Made by a program: the position numbers and the translations under genes | Shown here: positions 20,883 through 31,817 of the stretch, one piece after another | Layout: each line of letters begins with the position of its first letter | Numbering within the stretch: the stretch's first letter is position 1 | Notes under the pieces: model-generated | Databases searched by the model: none | What the model was told of the DNA's origin: nothing | What the model saw: only the letters and a program-made list of their open reading frames with translations | Source: Roridomyces roridus | Lineage: Eukaryota; Basidiomycota; Agaricomycetes; Agaricales; Mycenaceae | NCBI GenBank assembly: GCA_029378245.1 | Contig: JARKIF010000288.1 | Coordinates: 1 to 33,740 of the forward strand | Length of the DNA stretch: 33,740 bases | Direction of reading: 5' to 3'

Positions 20883-21788
20883 CTACGGCCCTTGCAGCGA
20901 TGTCGTGATCCGTTGCACAATTTTTTCGAACAATTTTGCAGAGGGTGTTGCCGAATATTTCTGTAGCAATGGGAACGCGTTGTTGTCGGTCGAATCGATT
21001 GTATTCGCGTCACTCGCGTCCAGCAGCGTAACGAGTTCAGTGTCCACCGGCAAACCGCCAAGGAACGTCAACTCCTCCCGTTTGGCCATCGCCTCCCCAC
21101 CTCCCGTCGAAAACACATTGCTCACCTCCCCGCAGCACGGGCACACATAACCACTCATATTCTCGATTAAGCCGAGGACGGGCAGGTTCACTGCACGCGT
21201 GAATGAGAGGCACTTCATCGCGTCCATGAGAGCGACCGCTTGCGGCGTCGTGACGATAACCGAGGACAAACGCGCGTGAAGCGGAGCCATATGCTCCAGA
21301 AGCGAAAGGTGTTCGTCCGACGTCCCTATCAAGAGTTTACTTTTAAAAGGCAGAGGACGAGGCCACTCACCTGGCGGTGTATCAATCACCAGATAGTCCA
21401 ACTCTCCCCACCTCACATCGCTCAAAAACTGCCTGATCATCCCGTTCTTCTTCGGTCCTCTCCAAACGACCGAATCGCCCTTGTTCTTGAGCAAGAAACC
21501 AACACTCATGCAAGCCAACCGGGCCTCGGAGCCATCAGCATAAACAGGCACCCAGCCGTCGCTGCTCTGATGCACCCCATGTCCATCCAGGCCTAGCATG
21601 CGTGGAATGGAGGGTCCGGTCAGGTCTACGTCCAGAATGCCCACTCGCGCAGTGGGCGAGGAACGATACAGATTGAGCGCGAGCTGGGTGGAGACGGACG
21701 ATTTTCCGACGCCACCTTTGCCGGCAAGGACGATGATAATGTGCTTGACGGACTGCAAGCGTCTCGAGGCTGGTGTTTCCGACGACAT
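20883..21788 (-). CDS. CFD1: Cytosolic Fe-S cluster assembly factor Cfd1/NUBP2
   Basis: Cfd1 with Nbp35 forms the scaffold P-loop NTPase of the cytosolic iron-sulfur assembly pathway. Exons 21788-21371 and 21325-20883; 286 residues. The deviant Walker A is [10 protein letters not shown] (about residues 22-31), followed by [17 protein letters not shown], the switch DTPPGTSDEH, and near the C-terminus the Fe-S ligand motif in [12 protein letters not shown] with [10 protein letters not shown]. The single intron (21370-21326, GTGAGT...ATAG) is 45 nt, a multiple of three, and has no stop. A retained transcript would therefore insert 15 residues (EWPRPLPF...) right after DTPPG. The spliced form matches the family and is preferred. 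It lies 106 bp downstream of RFC4 on the same strand. Confidence 0.93.
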   Translation of the reverse strand: MSSETPASRRLQSVKHIIIVLAGKGGVGKSSVSTQLALNLYRSSPTARVGILDVDLTGPSIPRMLGLDGHGVHQSSDGWVPVYADGSEARLACMSVGFLLKNKGDSVVWRGPKKNGMIRQFLSDVRWGELDYLVIDTPPGEWPRPLPFKSKLLIGTSDEHLSLLEHMAPLHARLSSVIVTTPQAVALMDAMKCLSFTRAVNLPVLGLIENMSGYVCPCCGEVSNVFSTGGGEAMAKREELTFLGGLPVDTELVTLLDASDANTIDSTDNNAFPLLQKYSATPSAKLFEKIVQRITTSLQGP

Positions 21789-21894
21789 GGGTGAGCAAGC
21801 AAGAAAATCGAGGAATTAGTCATTTGGTGGGCGCGGACACGTGGAAGCGATTTGATAAGATTACAGGCGCGTCAGTAAAAGTACAAGAAAAATG

Positions 21895-23182
21895 CTACAC
21901 AACAAAAAGCTCAGGCTTGAGATTCATCTTACACAGCCGGGCAATCAGCCCAGACAGCTGAAGAAGCGTCCCAACACCTTCAAGGATACGCATATGCGTG
22001 AATCCGATTTCCTAGGACGCATGAGCACAAGACTGAGATGAATTGAAAGATCATTACTTTGATGTACTCCAGCTTCTGGTACTCGACCATTCTGGCAAGC
22101 CATTAGAGTTGAAAATGAAGGATTGGCCAAATGCACGCACTCGTCAAAAGTCTTGACCACCCTGAAAATCGTCACTACAATATCCACGGCGCTGTATCCC
22201 TGGTCCCAAAGCTCGGTCAGCTTCTCCATAGAGGTGGCGATGTCGCCTTTGACGCAGGCACGAATCATGGCCTGGACGAGAACCGGATGTGGCTGGTCGC
22301 AGACTTTGAATACATTGTCTCCCGAGACGAAACCAAAGCCCGAGTGCGTGGATTGCAAGTTGTTGATGGCTTGCCTCATGTCGCCTTCCGAGGTGAATAT
22401 GAGCGCCGTCATACCGTCGTCGTTGTATTCCACCTTGAAGAACGATTAGAGAAGAATGAAACAAGAACAGCCACAAACCTTCTCCATCTCGCAAATCTCA
22501 ATCAACCTCTTGAGTATCTCCTGGTCCCTCAGCTTCGCATACCGCAATATCGCACATCGACTCTGTATAGGCTCGATAATCTTGTTGCTCATATTGCACG
22601 CCAGGCAGAACCGGGTCGTGTTGGAAAAGATTTCCATGGTACGCCGTAGCGCCTGTTGCGCACCGGCAGTCATGCTATCCGCTTCGTCGAGAATGACGAT
22701 CTTGTGTCGACCACGAGGCAGGGTGACCTTTTTTTGTGCAAAAGACTTGATTTTGTTGCGGACAACGTCGATGCCACTGTGTGGCAAATTGAGGTTAAAG
22801 GTTGCAAGAACAGAGAGACGCGACGCACCGTTCATCCGACGCGTTCAACTCGAGCACCCCTTCCTTGTAAGCATCACCCAGCAGCTGGTGGGCGAGACAA
22901 TGTATACTCGTCGTCTTGCCGATACCGGGCATTCCCTGCAAGTGGATAAGTCAAACGACGCGTAAAGCCAGACGAGCCCACCGAAATGATGATATGTGGG
23001 CAATTCCCTTCCCTCGCGATGACTTTAAGGCGGTCGATCGTGTCTGCGTTGCCCACCACGTCGTCCAACACGACTGGTCTGTATTTCTCTACCCTGAACA
23101 CAGTCAAGAGACGTCCATTTGAAAGGAAACACGCGTACCATGGAAGCTCATACGGAATTTCGTTCGCTTTCGAGGTGGACAT
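21895..23182 (-). CDS. RFC4: Replication factor C subunit, yeast Rfc4 / human RFC2 type
   Basis: A subunit of the clamp loader that opens PCNA at primer ends during replication and repair. Seven exons: 23182-23139, 23093-22982, 22935-22829, 22776-22479, 22433-22141, 22091-22058 and 22011-21895; introns 45-52 nt; 334 residues. AAA+ landmarks in order: [26 protein letters not shown] (Walker A, about residues 52-68), [23 protein letters not shown] (Walker B), [20 protein letters not shown] (sensor 1 and the SRC arginine finger), and [14 protein letters not shown]. The C-terminal collar helices end [21 protein letters not shown]. Human nomenclature differs from yeast. The first exon ([15 protein letters not shown]) is fixed by the conserved LPWVEKYRP across intron 1. 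It shares a 46 bp divergent promoter with mitochondrial SerRS. Confidence 0.95.
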
Positions 23183-23228
23183 GGAAAAGACGCGTTCTGG
23201 GCACAGCCACAATCAGCAAGGCTTTCTC
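23183..23228. promoter_or_regulatory. Very short divergent promoter, RFC4 / mitochondrial SerRS, with ACGCGT box
   Basis: Only 46 bp separate the two ATGs. ACGCGT at 23190-23195 is the MluI cell-cycle box bound by MBF (Mbp1/Swi6) in ascomycetes, which drives replication genes at G1/S. A second ACGCGT is at 23131-23136, inside RFC4 intron 1. Whether the basidiomycete uses the same box is inference. Confidence 0.45.
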
Positions 23229-24729
23229 ATGGCCTCCGTCGCTCGTGCGGCACGGCGCTCCTTCCTCCACGCTGGTGAGGCATACCAACCTTGTCTGGCC
23301 TTCAATTTTTTAACAACGACCCCGAGGCAGAAGATTTACGTCCACTGACGCGGGCGTCGCCAGCCGTCAACGAGCTCTCCCACCACCCAGGCTCGACTAC
23401 CGCGGCGTCTCGGAGAACATTGTATACAAGTCTACCAACGCCATTAACCGCAAGGCACCCATAGCACGAGACGCTATTCAAGCCGTCGCACGGGCCTACA
23501 CCGAGCTGAAAACCATATCGGGCTCTTTAAATGCCCAACGGAACGCCCGCTCTGTCGTTGGTGAACGCATCCGACGGAGTGCGGTGGCAAACGACGTCAA
23601 GGAAAAGGAACTGGCAATGGCCGAGGCACTAAAAATCAAGGAAGAAATTGCCCGACTAGAGCCCGCTCTGGCCGCCGTCGAGGAGAGTCTCTTGTCGCTG
23701 GCGTTGGCAATCCCGAACGACACCCACCCATCTTCTCCACTGGGCCCCGAGTCTGCAGCAGTAACGCTCTCGACGCACGGTCCAGAACTACTTGCTGCCG
23801 ACTCTCGCCGCGACCACGTGACAATCGCGAAGAAATTTGGGCTGGTGGATTTCGAGGGTGCAGCAACAGTGACAGGCTCTTCGTGGTACTACCTCCTCAA
23901 TGAAGCAGCTTTGTTGGAGATGGCTTTGACAAACTACGCGCTACACATCGCAGCCAAACACGGCTTCTCCCCCGTCACCACCCCCGATGTCGTCCGCTCC
24001 GACATTGCCAGTCGTTGCGGCTTCCAACCACGAGACGATCCAGATTCACCTGCGTCGCAGGTCTATCATTTGCAGTCAAAAGACCTCGTCTTGGCAGCGA
24101 CGTCCGAAATCCCGCTCGCAGGTATGTTTGCAAGCAAACTCTACCTGGACACCGCCCTTCCCCTCAAGGTTGTTGGGATCGGCCGCGCCTTCCGTGCCGA
24201 GGCAGGCGCACGCGGCTCAGACACCCGCGGATTATACCGCGTACATCAATTCACCAAAGTCGAGCTCTTCGCCGTCACCAAAGCGGAAGAAAGCGAGCGG
24301 ATGATGGAGGACATGAAAGCCGTCCAAATGAGTATCATGAACGGTCTGCGTGTGCCGTATCGGATTCTCGATATGCCAAGCGAAGAGCTGGGTGCATCCG
24401 CGTATCGCAAGTACGATATCGAGGCGTGGATGCCTGGGAGGGGTGCCTGGGGAGAAGTGTGCTCGCTCTCCAATTGCACAGACTATCAATCGAGGCGGCT
24501 GCACATCCGATACCAGGTCAATCCCACGACAGGCACGACACCCACAAAACCCACCACATTCGCTCACACCCTCAATGGCACCGCAGCAGCCATCCCACGC
24601 CTCATCATCACGCTGCTCGAAAACGGCGCGACATTCGATGAGCAGGGCGAGTTGGTTTCTATCGCTCTGCCCGAGGTATTAAAACCGTTCTGGATTGAGA
24701 CGGATAGAACAATCATAACTTGGCGATAA
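23229..24729 (+). CDS. Seryl-tRNA synthetase, mitochondrial type
   Basis: Class II aminoacyl-tRNA synthetase that charges mitochondrial tRNA-Ser. Exons 23229-23274 and 23327-24729; 482 residues. The N-terminus is Arg/Ala/Ser-rich without acids (MASVARAARRSFLHAGRRF), fitting a mitochondrial presequence, and the mature start reads PRLDYRGVSENI. Residues about 50-140 form the coiled-coil tRNA arm (VANDVKEKELAMAEALKIKE). Catalytic motifs follow: SEIPLAGMFA, motif 2 GRAFRAEAGARGSDTRGLYR with HQFTKVELF, the serine-site region SNCTDYQSRRL, and motif 3 HTLNGTAAAIPRLIITLLEN with its conserved Arg. The intron ends in CCCCGAG rather than CAG but gives the only clean junction. It converges with LSB5 (59 bp between stops). 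Confidence 0.92.
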
Positions 24730-24788
24730 GCCAAAACCCCGTACTGACTACAACATTGTAATTTTATACACATAAATAATTCCTCTCA

Positions 24789-26490
24789 TCAGTCAGCAAA
24801 TGGGTCCGCGAACGGATCGTCCACATCCACCTTAGAGCCAGCAGGACTATCAAACTTGGCCCTCCGGAACCCAGAAGCGGCCTCGTCATCCGAGATGGTG
24901 GCGTAATTCCTCGTCCCCCGGCCAGACGACGGTCCCGCAGTGTTGTGGGCGTCCTCATCGGACGAATCATAGTCGCTGAAATCAGACAACGACCCCCTTT
25001 CATAAGCCTCCCCGCCCGTATGTCCGTCATCCTCGTCCGAGAGCGTAGACGGCCGCATCGGCGGGGGGAGATTCTGCGACGAGGACCCCAACACGCCAAA
25101 GTTAAGGTCGTGCAGGTCCGGATGCACGTCCTCATCTTTCGAAGAGGACTTGCCTCGATACGAGTTCTTGGCCCGCGCAACAGCCATACGCTGTTTCTCT
25201 TGCAACTTGTTAACCTCCGTTTCCGAAATGTTAACAGCTGCGAGGCCGGCCGTGACCCCGCCGGCCTCAGCTTCGGGTTCCGCCGTGGGGGAAGACATCT
25301 TGTCGTACATCTCCAACGCAGTGATAATGCGGTCGTTTGTCTCGATCAAGGTCCCGATCAGCTCTTCGTTTTCGACGAGCTGGTGGAAAATAAGATTGGT
25401 TTTTGTTGAAGGAGAAAGAGAACAAACCTGAATATACCGAACGACGGGTTTGCGCGCCTGCTTCGCTTTCGCGAGGCATTCTTGCACCCTTTCATTCGTC
25501 AAAAGGCTGTCCTTTTCCTGGTTAACGAGCTGCGAATCGAATGAGCAAGAGCGGCATTAAACAATAAAGCACTCACCGTAATCGCGTTCACCAGATTACT
25601 AGACGCCTGCGAGGCCTCCAAGATACTCGCAAGGACCATTGGCCTCTCCTTTTCGAAATCAAACGGTGCCCTCTTGGGCCGATTCTTCCTCTCCTTTTCC
25701 AACCTCCGCCTCTCCAACTCCGCCAGCCTCTCCTTCTCCTTGGCTTGCTCCTTCTCCAGCTTCGCAGCCTTCCTCTTCGCCTCCCGGTCCAACGCCTCCG
25801 GATCCGGCAACCCCATAGTATTGAGATTCTGTGAGTGCTGGGTGGGCTTGGGTTGTTTGTACAGCCCCGCTACGATGCTCATAGATGGATCGGATTTAAA
25901 CTGGTCGTGCCAGGAAGCGAGGACGAGGAGAAGTTTCTTCTTGACCTTCTTATCGGTGAAGCTGTCGTTGGCGAGGTGTTTGAGGGCGTCAGTGAGCTGG
26001 CCATCAGCGAATGTGGCTTTTGTGTACATGAATACAAGGGGCTGAGACTGGGTTGCGGAACACACTTTGAAATTTGTGGCCACAGTTTTCCACAAGGGCT
26101 TTGAGAATCACAAGGGCGCGGTACTGCTGGTGCGGATGCCCATGTTTGAGCTTCTTCCTGATCGCTCTCGACGCCTCCGCCGGACTGGAGACTATGTATC
26201 GGTTGGGGATTCAGAGATAAGGAGCAAAATAATCACCCGGCGCCCTGCAGATTTATCGAGTCGACGAGCTCCGGAATCCTGGAGATGAAAGGTGAAATGA
26301 ATTAGGGTCAATGTATGAACATAGCCGAACCCATCGTAGGCCTCGTCCGCCACGGAATCCGCAGTGAGAATGTCGACCCAATCTGTGACCGACGACTACA
26401 ACAGTTCAGATGGCAAGCAATTCAAAGAGACCAGAGACGGACGTGTGGCTTTTCTCGATTAAAGGCGTTCTTGAGTGCGAGTGCGGCCAT
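24789..26490 (-). CDS. LSB5: VHS-GAT domain protein, Lsb5-like
   Basis: Lsb5 links ubiquitin, Las17/WASP and cortical actin in endocytosis. Seven exons: 26490-26443, 26395-26331, 26278-26237, 26184-26066, 26016-25577, 25529-25428 and 25379-24789; introns 47-52 nt; 468 residues. The VHS domain spans residues about 15-150: SSVTDWVDILTADSVADEAYDG, then LVDSINLQG, SRAIRKKLKHGHPHQQYRAL and LVENCGHKFQTTFADGQL. A charged coiled-coil (REAKRKAAKLEKEQAKEKER) follows. The GAT domain starts at about ILEASQASSNLVNAI and includes LVENEELIGTLIETNDRI. The acidic tail carries SDYDSSDED and ends DDPFADPFAD, a doubled DPF motif of the type that binds clathrin adaptors. The N-terminus (MAALALKNAFNREKP) fits the family's short basic head. 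Confidence 0.9.
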
Positions 26491-26593
26491 GGAAGTCGAG
26501 ATGACAGGAGTGAGAGTGATCCAATGATGTCATTCAATCCGATTGTTCGTCCACAAGAATTACAGGAAAAATACAGAAAAAAGTGTAGAAAAG

Positions 26594-27766
26594 TCATGCA
26601 TCGTCCTGGCCACTCGTCGAACTCGCCTCGCCAAGATTCGGCTGGATATTAGGATTATGGTTCGGCGGAGCAAACATGGGCGCGCTTTGCCCCGCCACGG
26701 GCGACTCCAGATACAGCCTGATAAGAATGCTCTCCAACGCAGCCACACTCGCCATAGGGAACTCGAACGTCCGTGCATGTCCTCTAGCCGTCTCGAACAG
26801 TGTCGCCATGTTTTCCCAGCGGTCGTGCGAGAGGGAGGACGCCGATGGGGCAGCGGGCGCAACGGGTGGCGCATAGGCGACGTTGGGATAGTGTGGTTGT
26901 TGGTTGTACACGGGCTGCGGGGGAAGTGGGGCGAGCATCGAAATTGCATTCATCTGCTGCTGCTCTGTTGCCTGGTTGCCTGTAACGTCCTGCGGCGTCG
27001 TATCAGGAATAACAGCAGCAGCAGCACCCGAGCCCCCAGGAGACGCCCCATGATTCACTTTGGCTTGCTTGCGCGACGACCCGGTTTCCTTCTCTTGCTG
27101 AGCAGCAGCCTTGCGACCGCGTCTCGTGAACGGCAGATTGGCCAGCCCAGTTTCATGAGAATGTTGAGAAACATCTGCATGCCTTTTTAGCAACCGGATC
27201 CGGGCCAGTAAAAAGCACGTACAACATGCGCGCACTTCCTCTGTATCGTAATACGTTTTGAAGCTGATTGACGCCGAGCAACCTTCTCCTTCAATCTAGG
27301 AGGGTCGGCCCAAGAACTAGTCGCGTCGATTTCTGGCTCACCTTGCGACTAGGAACCTTCCGCACGCGCTCGGGGTGTTTCTTGACATATTTCTTGCGCC
27401 CACTTCTTGAATGTCGCGCACAGACAAGTTTGGTATGATCTTTGAAACGTGGGGGTACGGCTTTACTTCCATGAGTATCGCCCTTTCGATGGTAAGACAA
27501 AGGCGAAGGAGAGAGGCGAGAGGGGCGCGCACTTTGACAAACTCGACCATCTGCGTCTCTTCCTCCTTGTCACGCCATGCGTGAAAGGCCTCTAGGTTGG
27601 GGAAAACGAGGTTATAGTCGTCCGTATCGCCAGAGCCGTACGGTTGCTTCGTCGGGGTTACATGGCTGCTAGGAGCGGGAGTCTGGAAAGTCTGCACGGT
27701 AGTTGTGGCAGAAGCGAGATGAGCGGGTACAGGGACGTCTCCGAGCCGAAAATGCTGAAAGCTCAT
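26594..27766 (-). CDS. FAR1/WRKY-GCM1-like zinc-finger protein
   Basis: Exons 27766-27533, 27482-27342, 27295-27223 and 27174-26594; introns 46-50 nt; 342 residues. Residues about 50-180 form a DNA-binding-like module: FPNLEAFHAWRDKEEETQMV, a basic stretch GRKKYVKKHPERVRKVPSRK, and Cys/His pairs in the order LVCARH, GCSASISF, VRACYVSQHSHETG. The C...C...HxH spacing resembles FAR1 and WRKY-GCM1 zinc fingers, which descend from MULE transposase DNA-binding domains. There is no catalytic DDE part: after LANLPFTRRGRKA the protein is Gln/Ala/Pro-rich and disordered, with a helix-like block SHDRWENMATLFETARGHAR and a short C-terminal tail. A transcription factor domesticated from a transposon is the inference. 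The ATG at 27766 is in good context and 86 bp from the divergent UTP11 start. Confidence 0.75.
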
Positions 27767-27852
27767 TTTTGCCTCCAAAAACTGCCGGAGATTCGAGTTT
27801 CGGACAAGATGTTGGTAACAAATCAGGGATCTTGATGACTGATCCCATCAAA
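27767..27852. promoter_or_regulatory. Divergent promoter, zinc-finger gene / UTP11
   Basis: 86 bp separate the chosen ATGs. If UTP11 starts at the upstream in-frame ATG (27835) the gap shrinks to 68 bp. No motif was recognised. Confidence 0.35.
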
Positions 27853-28959
27853 ATGCCTCTTAAAAACTCCATCCACAGACGGAACCACAAGGAGCGTTCC
27901 CAGCTCGCGTCCCGCGCCCGTCTCGGAATCCTCGAGAAACATAAAGACTATGTCAAACGCGCGCGAGACTACCACTCGAAACAAGATAAACTCACGTGGC
28001 TCAAGCAAAAAGCTGCAGAGAGGAACAAGGATGAATTCTATTTCTCCATGAAGAAGCAGTCGACCAAGGGCGGGGTGCATATTGCAGACCGGGGGAACGT
28101 TGCGCTCCCGACAGATATGGTCAAAATGCTCAAGACGCAGGATGAAAATTATGTTCGGACGATGCGGGCTTCGGGGCTCAAGGTGCGTGTTTTATGGCCT
28201 GTTCCAATATCATATGAATCGGAATGTTGCAGAAAATCGACAAAATAAAAGCCCAGCTAACAGCCATGGCAGACCTAATCAAGCCGGGCTCCGTCGAGGC
28301 GGACGACTCGGACGCAGAGGAGGACTTGGATCCCCAGGAAGTAGAGATACTCCAAAATGCCGGTATCATCTCCACACGTAAGGGTAAAGGCCGCGCACAG
28401 CCCAAACATATTGTCTTCGTTCAAGATGAGGATGAAGGTGCGAGAGAGTCTTCAACTTTTGAATTCACATAGTAATCGAATTGCAGCTCATCAATATGCG
28501 AGCACCAGCTCGACGCAAATCGACCTCCCCACCCCAATGATGGAGGACCAGCCCATGGACCTCGGCTGGAAGACCAAAACTCCATCTAAATCTTCCCGCC
28601 GGCGTTCGGCTCCAGAAGAGGATGCACAAGCCCTCGCAGACATTGCCGCAGAAGAACGTCGTTCCCTTGCCTTGACAAACCGGAAGCGCCTGCTCAAAGA
28701 ACTCTCCGCTCGCTTATTCCGAGACACTCAGCTGCGGTACACGGAACGCGAGTTTGAGATGCAACGGCACATGATGGGCAAGGGCGGAACGAAAAAGGTT
28801 TCTGGTGTCGAGGCTGTCGAGGGTGAGGACGATAATTCAGAGGATGACGAAGACGCGTTGGATGCACGCCAGGGGAAGCCACGCCGGCGGGGCAAGGCAG
28901 AGGAGAAGACGTATAAACCCAGGGTTTACAAGTGGCGGCTGGAGCGCAAGGGTCGGTGA
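27853..28959 (+). CDS. UTP11: U3 small nucleolar RNA-associated protein 11
   Basis: Utp11 is a component of the small-subunit processome that matures 18S rRNA in the nucleolus. Exons 27853-28182, 28233-28437 and 28487-28959; introns 50 and 49 nt; 335 residues. The signature N-terminus is present: LKNSIHRRNHKERSQ, then ARLGILEKHKDYVKRARDYH, KAAERNKDEFYFSM, TKGGVHI and MKTQDENYV-like text. The middle has an acidic patch (EADDSDAEEDLD) and HIVFVQDEDE. The C-terminus has the conserved RELSARLFRDTQL-type helix and ends YKWRLERKGR. An in-frame ATG at 27835 would add MTDPIK; the 27853 start is preferred for its A at -3 and match to the family. It converges with the PLC-like gene (65 bp between stops). 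Confidence 0.92.
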
Positions 28960-29024
28960 TCCAGATAATATAATGCATGCATTAGATGGTAAAAATGCTA
29001 GATGTCCGTGGGTTAAAATGCAAA

Positions 29025-30457
29025 CTAGACTACAGTGAACGCGCCGAGTAGTACACTCAGCACAACCAACAGCGATGCAACGCCATGGGATCCCGATATG
29101 GCACCATTCCCATTACCAGTCGTCGTCGAACCTCCCGACTGCCCTGACCCCGAAGCCGACGATGAAGTCGACTTGGGCTGGGCAATAGGTGTCGTAGGGC
29201 TGTATGTCACCCCATTGAGGTTCGCAGCCTCTTGGAACACCGATCCGCCTCCGTACTCGTAAAAGTCGACGAGCAAAAAGTTGGGCGGCCGGCTGTACTG
29301 AGCTACACACAAGTCGACTTGCGCGCCAAGGGAATTTGTCCCTGAAAGGCTGTTTGTCACATTGGCAGCGCCGACATTGGGCGCGGGATTGCCAAGGACG
29401 ACCATGTCAAGGAAATGGTTGATCAGGTACATTTGCGTCGAGCTGTCGCCTTTGGTGCGGTTCACGCTGCAGTCGAATTCTGTCGTGACATCAAAGGGTG
29501 TCTCCCAGACGTTGGTGAATTCTGGGCACGAATGAGAAAGCTGATGGGATTGAGATGAGATGGAACAGACCGTCAAGCAGGTAAGGGACAGATGTCAAGT
29601 CGGCTTGGTTGTCCAAGAATGTAACAAGTCGAGTCCCACTGTCAATCATGGAGCCAAGAGTTGGCCAGTCGGTAAAGGCTGTGGTTGAGTTCTTTGGCGC
29701 GTAAGAGACCTTGTCCAACCCGACGTTAGAGAAGACGTCGCCAAATAAGGACGGTGCGAGATTGTTGATGTTCACAATGAGCAGGGTGACCACTAAACAC
29801 GCTTGAGTACTCGAAGGAGTTATTTTGAGGGTACAACAAACCATCGTTGGGGTTGGCGTCCATCCAGGTTTTGACTAGTATCAGTCAGGGTGACATCTCG
29901 GGGCGGAGATGCCTGGAACGCACCTTTGGTGAGGTAGTCCTGGAGTGTGCCGCCATTGAATAATAGCTGAATGGCCAATTGAGCCCACGGAGGAGAGAGT
30001 GTAGGCGAAACTTACACAAGACGTGTGGCAGAGCTGAATCGTCCCGCTATTATTGAGTGCCTGCATCTGCAGCAGTCGTACACCATCCGTGAGTTGCTGG
30101 GTCACTATGTGGCGGAATTTAGGCCTATAATTCGCGACCGATGTATTACTGCGCACCGTCATAATCCTGGTTTACCGCCACTTGAGAAATTGAATTAGCC
30201 GGGCTCAACGGGTGAGACTGGGAACCCACGGTTGTTGGTGCCGACGGCGTAGCTGTCGTGCGCACCGACGAACGAGACGTTCCCATAACTCCTGTCGCAC
30301 AACTAGATTCCTGGTCCATGACGGCTGCTTGGAAAGAATTGACAGCACCCGTACGCACCTCACTGAAGCCGTTGCATGTCGTTGCCCGCCGCGTCAAAGT
30401 GGCACTACCAGACAAGACCCCTGATAATAATATAGAAAGAGCGACCGGCACAAGCAT
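29025..30457 (-). CDS. Secreted GPI-anchored PLC-like phosphodiesterase (PI-PLC X-like TIM barrel)
   Basis: Eight exons: 30457-30359, 30302-30230, 30180-30157, 30104-30016, 29966-29924, 29874-29842, 29792-29571 and 29521-29025; introns 49-56 nt; 359 residues, frame closed. The N-terminal signal peptide is MLVPVALSILLSGVLSGSA. The X-like barrel starts at SYGNVSFVGAHDSYAVG, where the first catalytic His sits. It continues QDYDVTQQLTDGVRLLQMQ, IQLCHTSC (second His), LQDYLTKVKTWMDANPNDVV and NFLLVDFYEYGGG. The tail is Ser/Gly/Thr-rich (STSSSASGSGQSGGS) and ends in a hydrophobic stretch (VASLLVVLSVLLGAFTVV), the pattern of a GPI-anchor signal. The Y domain and C2 domain of eukaryotic PLCs are absent. 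The substrate is unknown; cell-surface location is inferred. Confidence 0.87.
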
Positions 30458-30741
30458 GAGAAGAGTTAGTCGGGAAGTCGTAAGGAGTAGGATGTGGTTT
30501 CAGAGAGAGTGAGGTAGTGGAGAGAGAGTCTTTTAATAAAAGAACAAAAGCGCCAAGAATACCAGAGCCGCTCGCTCGGCTTTCATCATCTCCTCTTTCT
30601 TTGTTCTCAGTACCTGGCCTAGTTATAGGTGCTGTCTGTCTGGGGGCTGCTTCACTTGGATGTGGTCGGGAAGAAGAATGGTTTCGAAGCCACAAAATAA
30701 GGTTCATTCAATACGTATCGGAACACGGGAGTTACGCTCAG

Positions 30742-31817
30742 TTACGCTGCTACTTTCCGCGAATACAACCTCCACAAGTACCACAACACCCAAGCCTTTG
30801 GCAAATACCCAAACACCTTGAATATAAATGCGTTCCCTCCCAGTGTCAAGTAACCCGGCGGATTCTTCTTCAGCGCTGCCTTGACCACAACTTTGGCGAA
30901 CTTGTCGGCGGGGATCGAGTTGGGTCCTTGGCTACTGTGCATGCGCTGGATAATGTTGGGAAGGAATTGCCTGTACATCGAAGTCGAGGGGAGACTGAAC
31001 AGCTTCTCCTGGTTGTTCGCGATGTTGGACTTGACGGCGCCGGGCGCGACGTGCAGGACGCGCACACCAAAAGGCTTGAATTCCATCGACAGTGTATCAC
31101 TAATCGCGCGTACAGCGGCCTTGGAGGCCGAGTAGAGTCCGTTCCACGGTGTTGCGCTGCGCGAGTCAGCATGGGAGTTTCTCGCCACAAACAACGTACA
31201 TGTCCGCGACGATAGATCCATATTGATGACGAGGTCCACTGCGCTTGGCAGCCATGTGCGGGAAGGCGGCCTGGGCGACGCGAAGAGTGCCATACGTGTT
31301 GGCTTCAAACACCGAGTGGACGGTTTCCAGCGGTTGTTCGCTGCAATCGAACCAATTTAGGCATGATAAACGAGGAGCGACGGCTCGGCCTACATTAACG
31401 GACCTGTTTCCGGTGAGAAATTGAAAAAGAGTTGCTATGAGCACGCCAAACGCACCGATACCCATTAAACCAGCTGCATGGAATGAATTACATTCATCTC
31501 CGAGTCGCCTGAAAAGTCTTACCGTTGTTCACCACAATATCAATACCGCCCGCCTGCGCTACACCTGCTCCATAACGCGGCGCACGTCGTCGTCATTGGT
31601 CACATCAAGTGTTAAGAGTGAGATGAGTGGGTGCGAGTCGAGCCCAGTCATTGCCTCCAGCCGACGACGCTGTCGCGTAGACTCGGCATCCTTCGGCGGC
31701 GAATCGTTCGCATCTGGTATGCAGGTCAATGGAAGTTCCAGAGAGTTTGGCGGGGACATGCAGAGCGTATCCAATTCCGCCGGAAGAGCAACCAGTGATG
31801 AGCACGACTTTGGACAT
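30742..31817 (-). CDS. AYR1-like short-chain dehydrogenase/reductase, frame-disrupted in this sequence
   Basis: Resembles yeast Ayr1 (1-acyl-dihydroxyacetone-phosphate reductase) and related SDRs. The nucleotide-binding motif VLITGCSSGGIGYAL and the catalytic YSASK are intact, as are NNAGLMGIGAF and HVAPGAVKSNI. Likely exons are 31817-31762, 31713-31523, 31473-31404, 31340-31200 and 31156-30742. The first junction joins YAL to CERFAAEG only with a GC donor (31761). Single-base frame breaks occur near 31662-31672 (before RRLEAM), 31559-31564 (before AQAGGIDIVVNN), and as a compensating pair at 31233-31237 and 31216-31220, between KRSG and GSIVAD. The third intron (31403-31341) is long and the exon before it carries extra hydrophobic residues. 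The family call is solid. Whether the gene is dead or the sequence wrong is open. Confidence 0.7.

Noticed and set aside
21240..21596. Plus-strand open frame antisense to CFD1
   Set aside because: No motif, and it is fully covered by a strongly conserved gene on the other strand.
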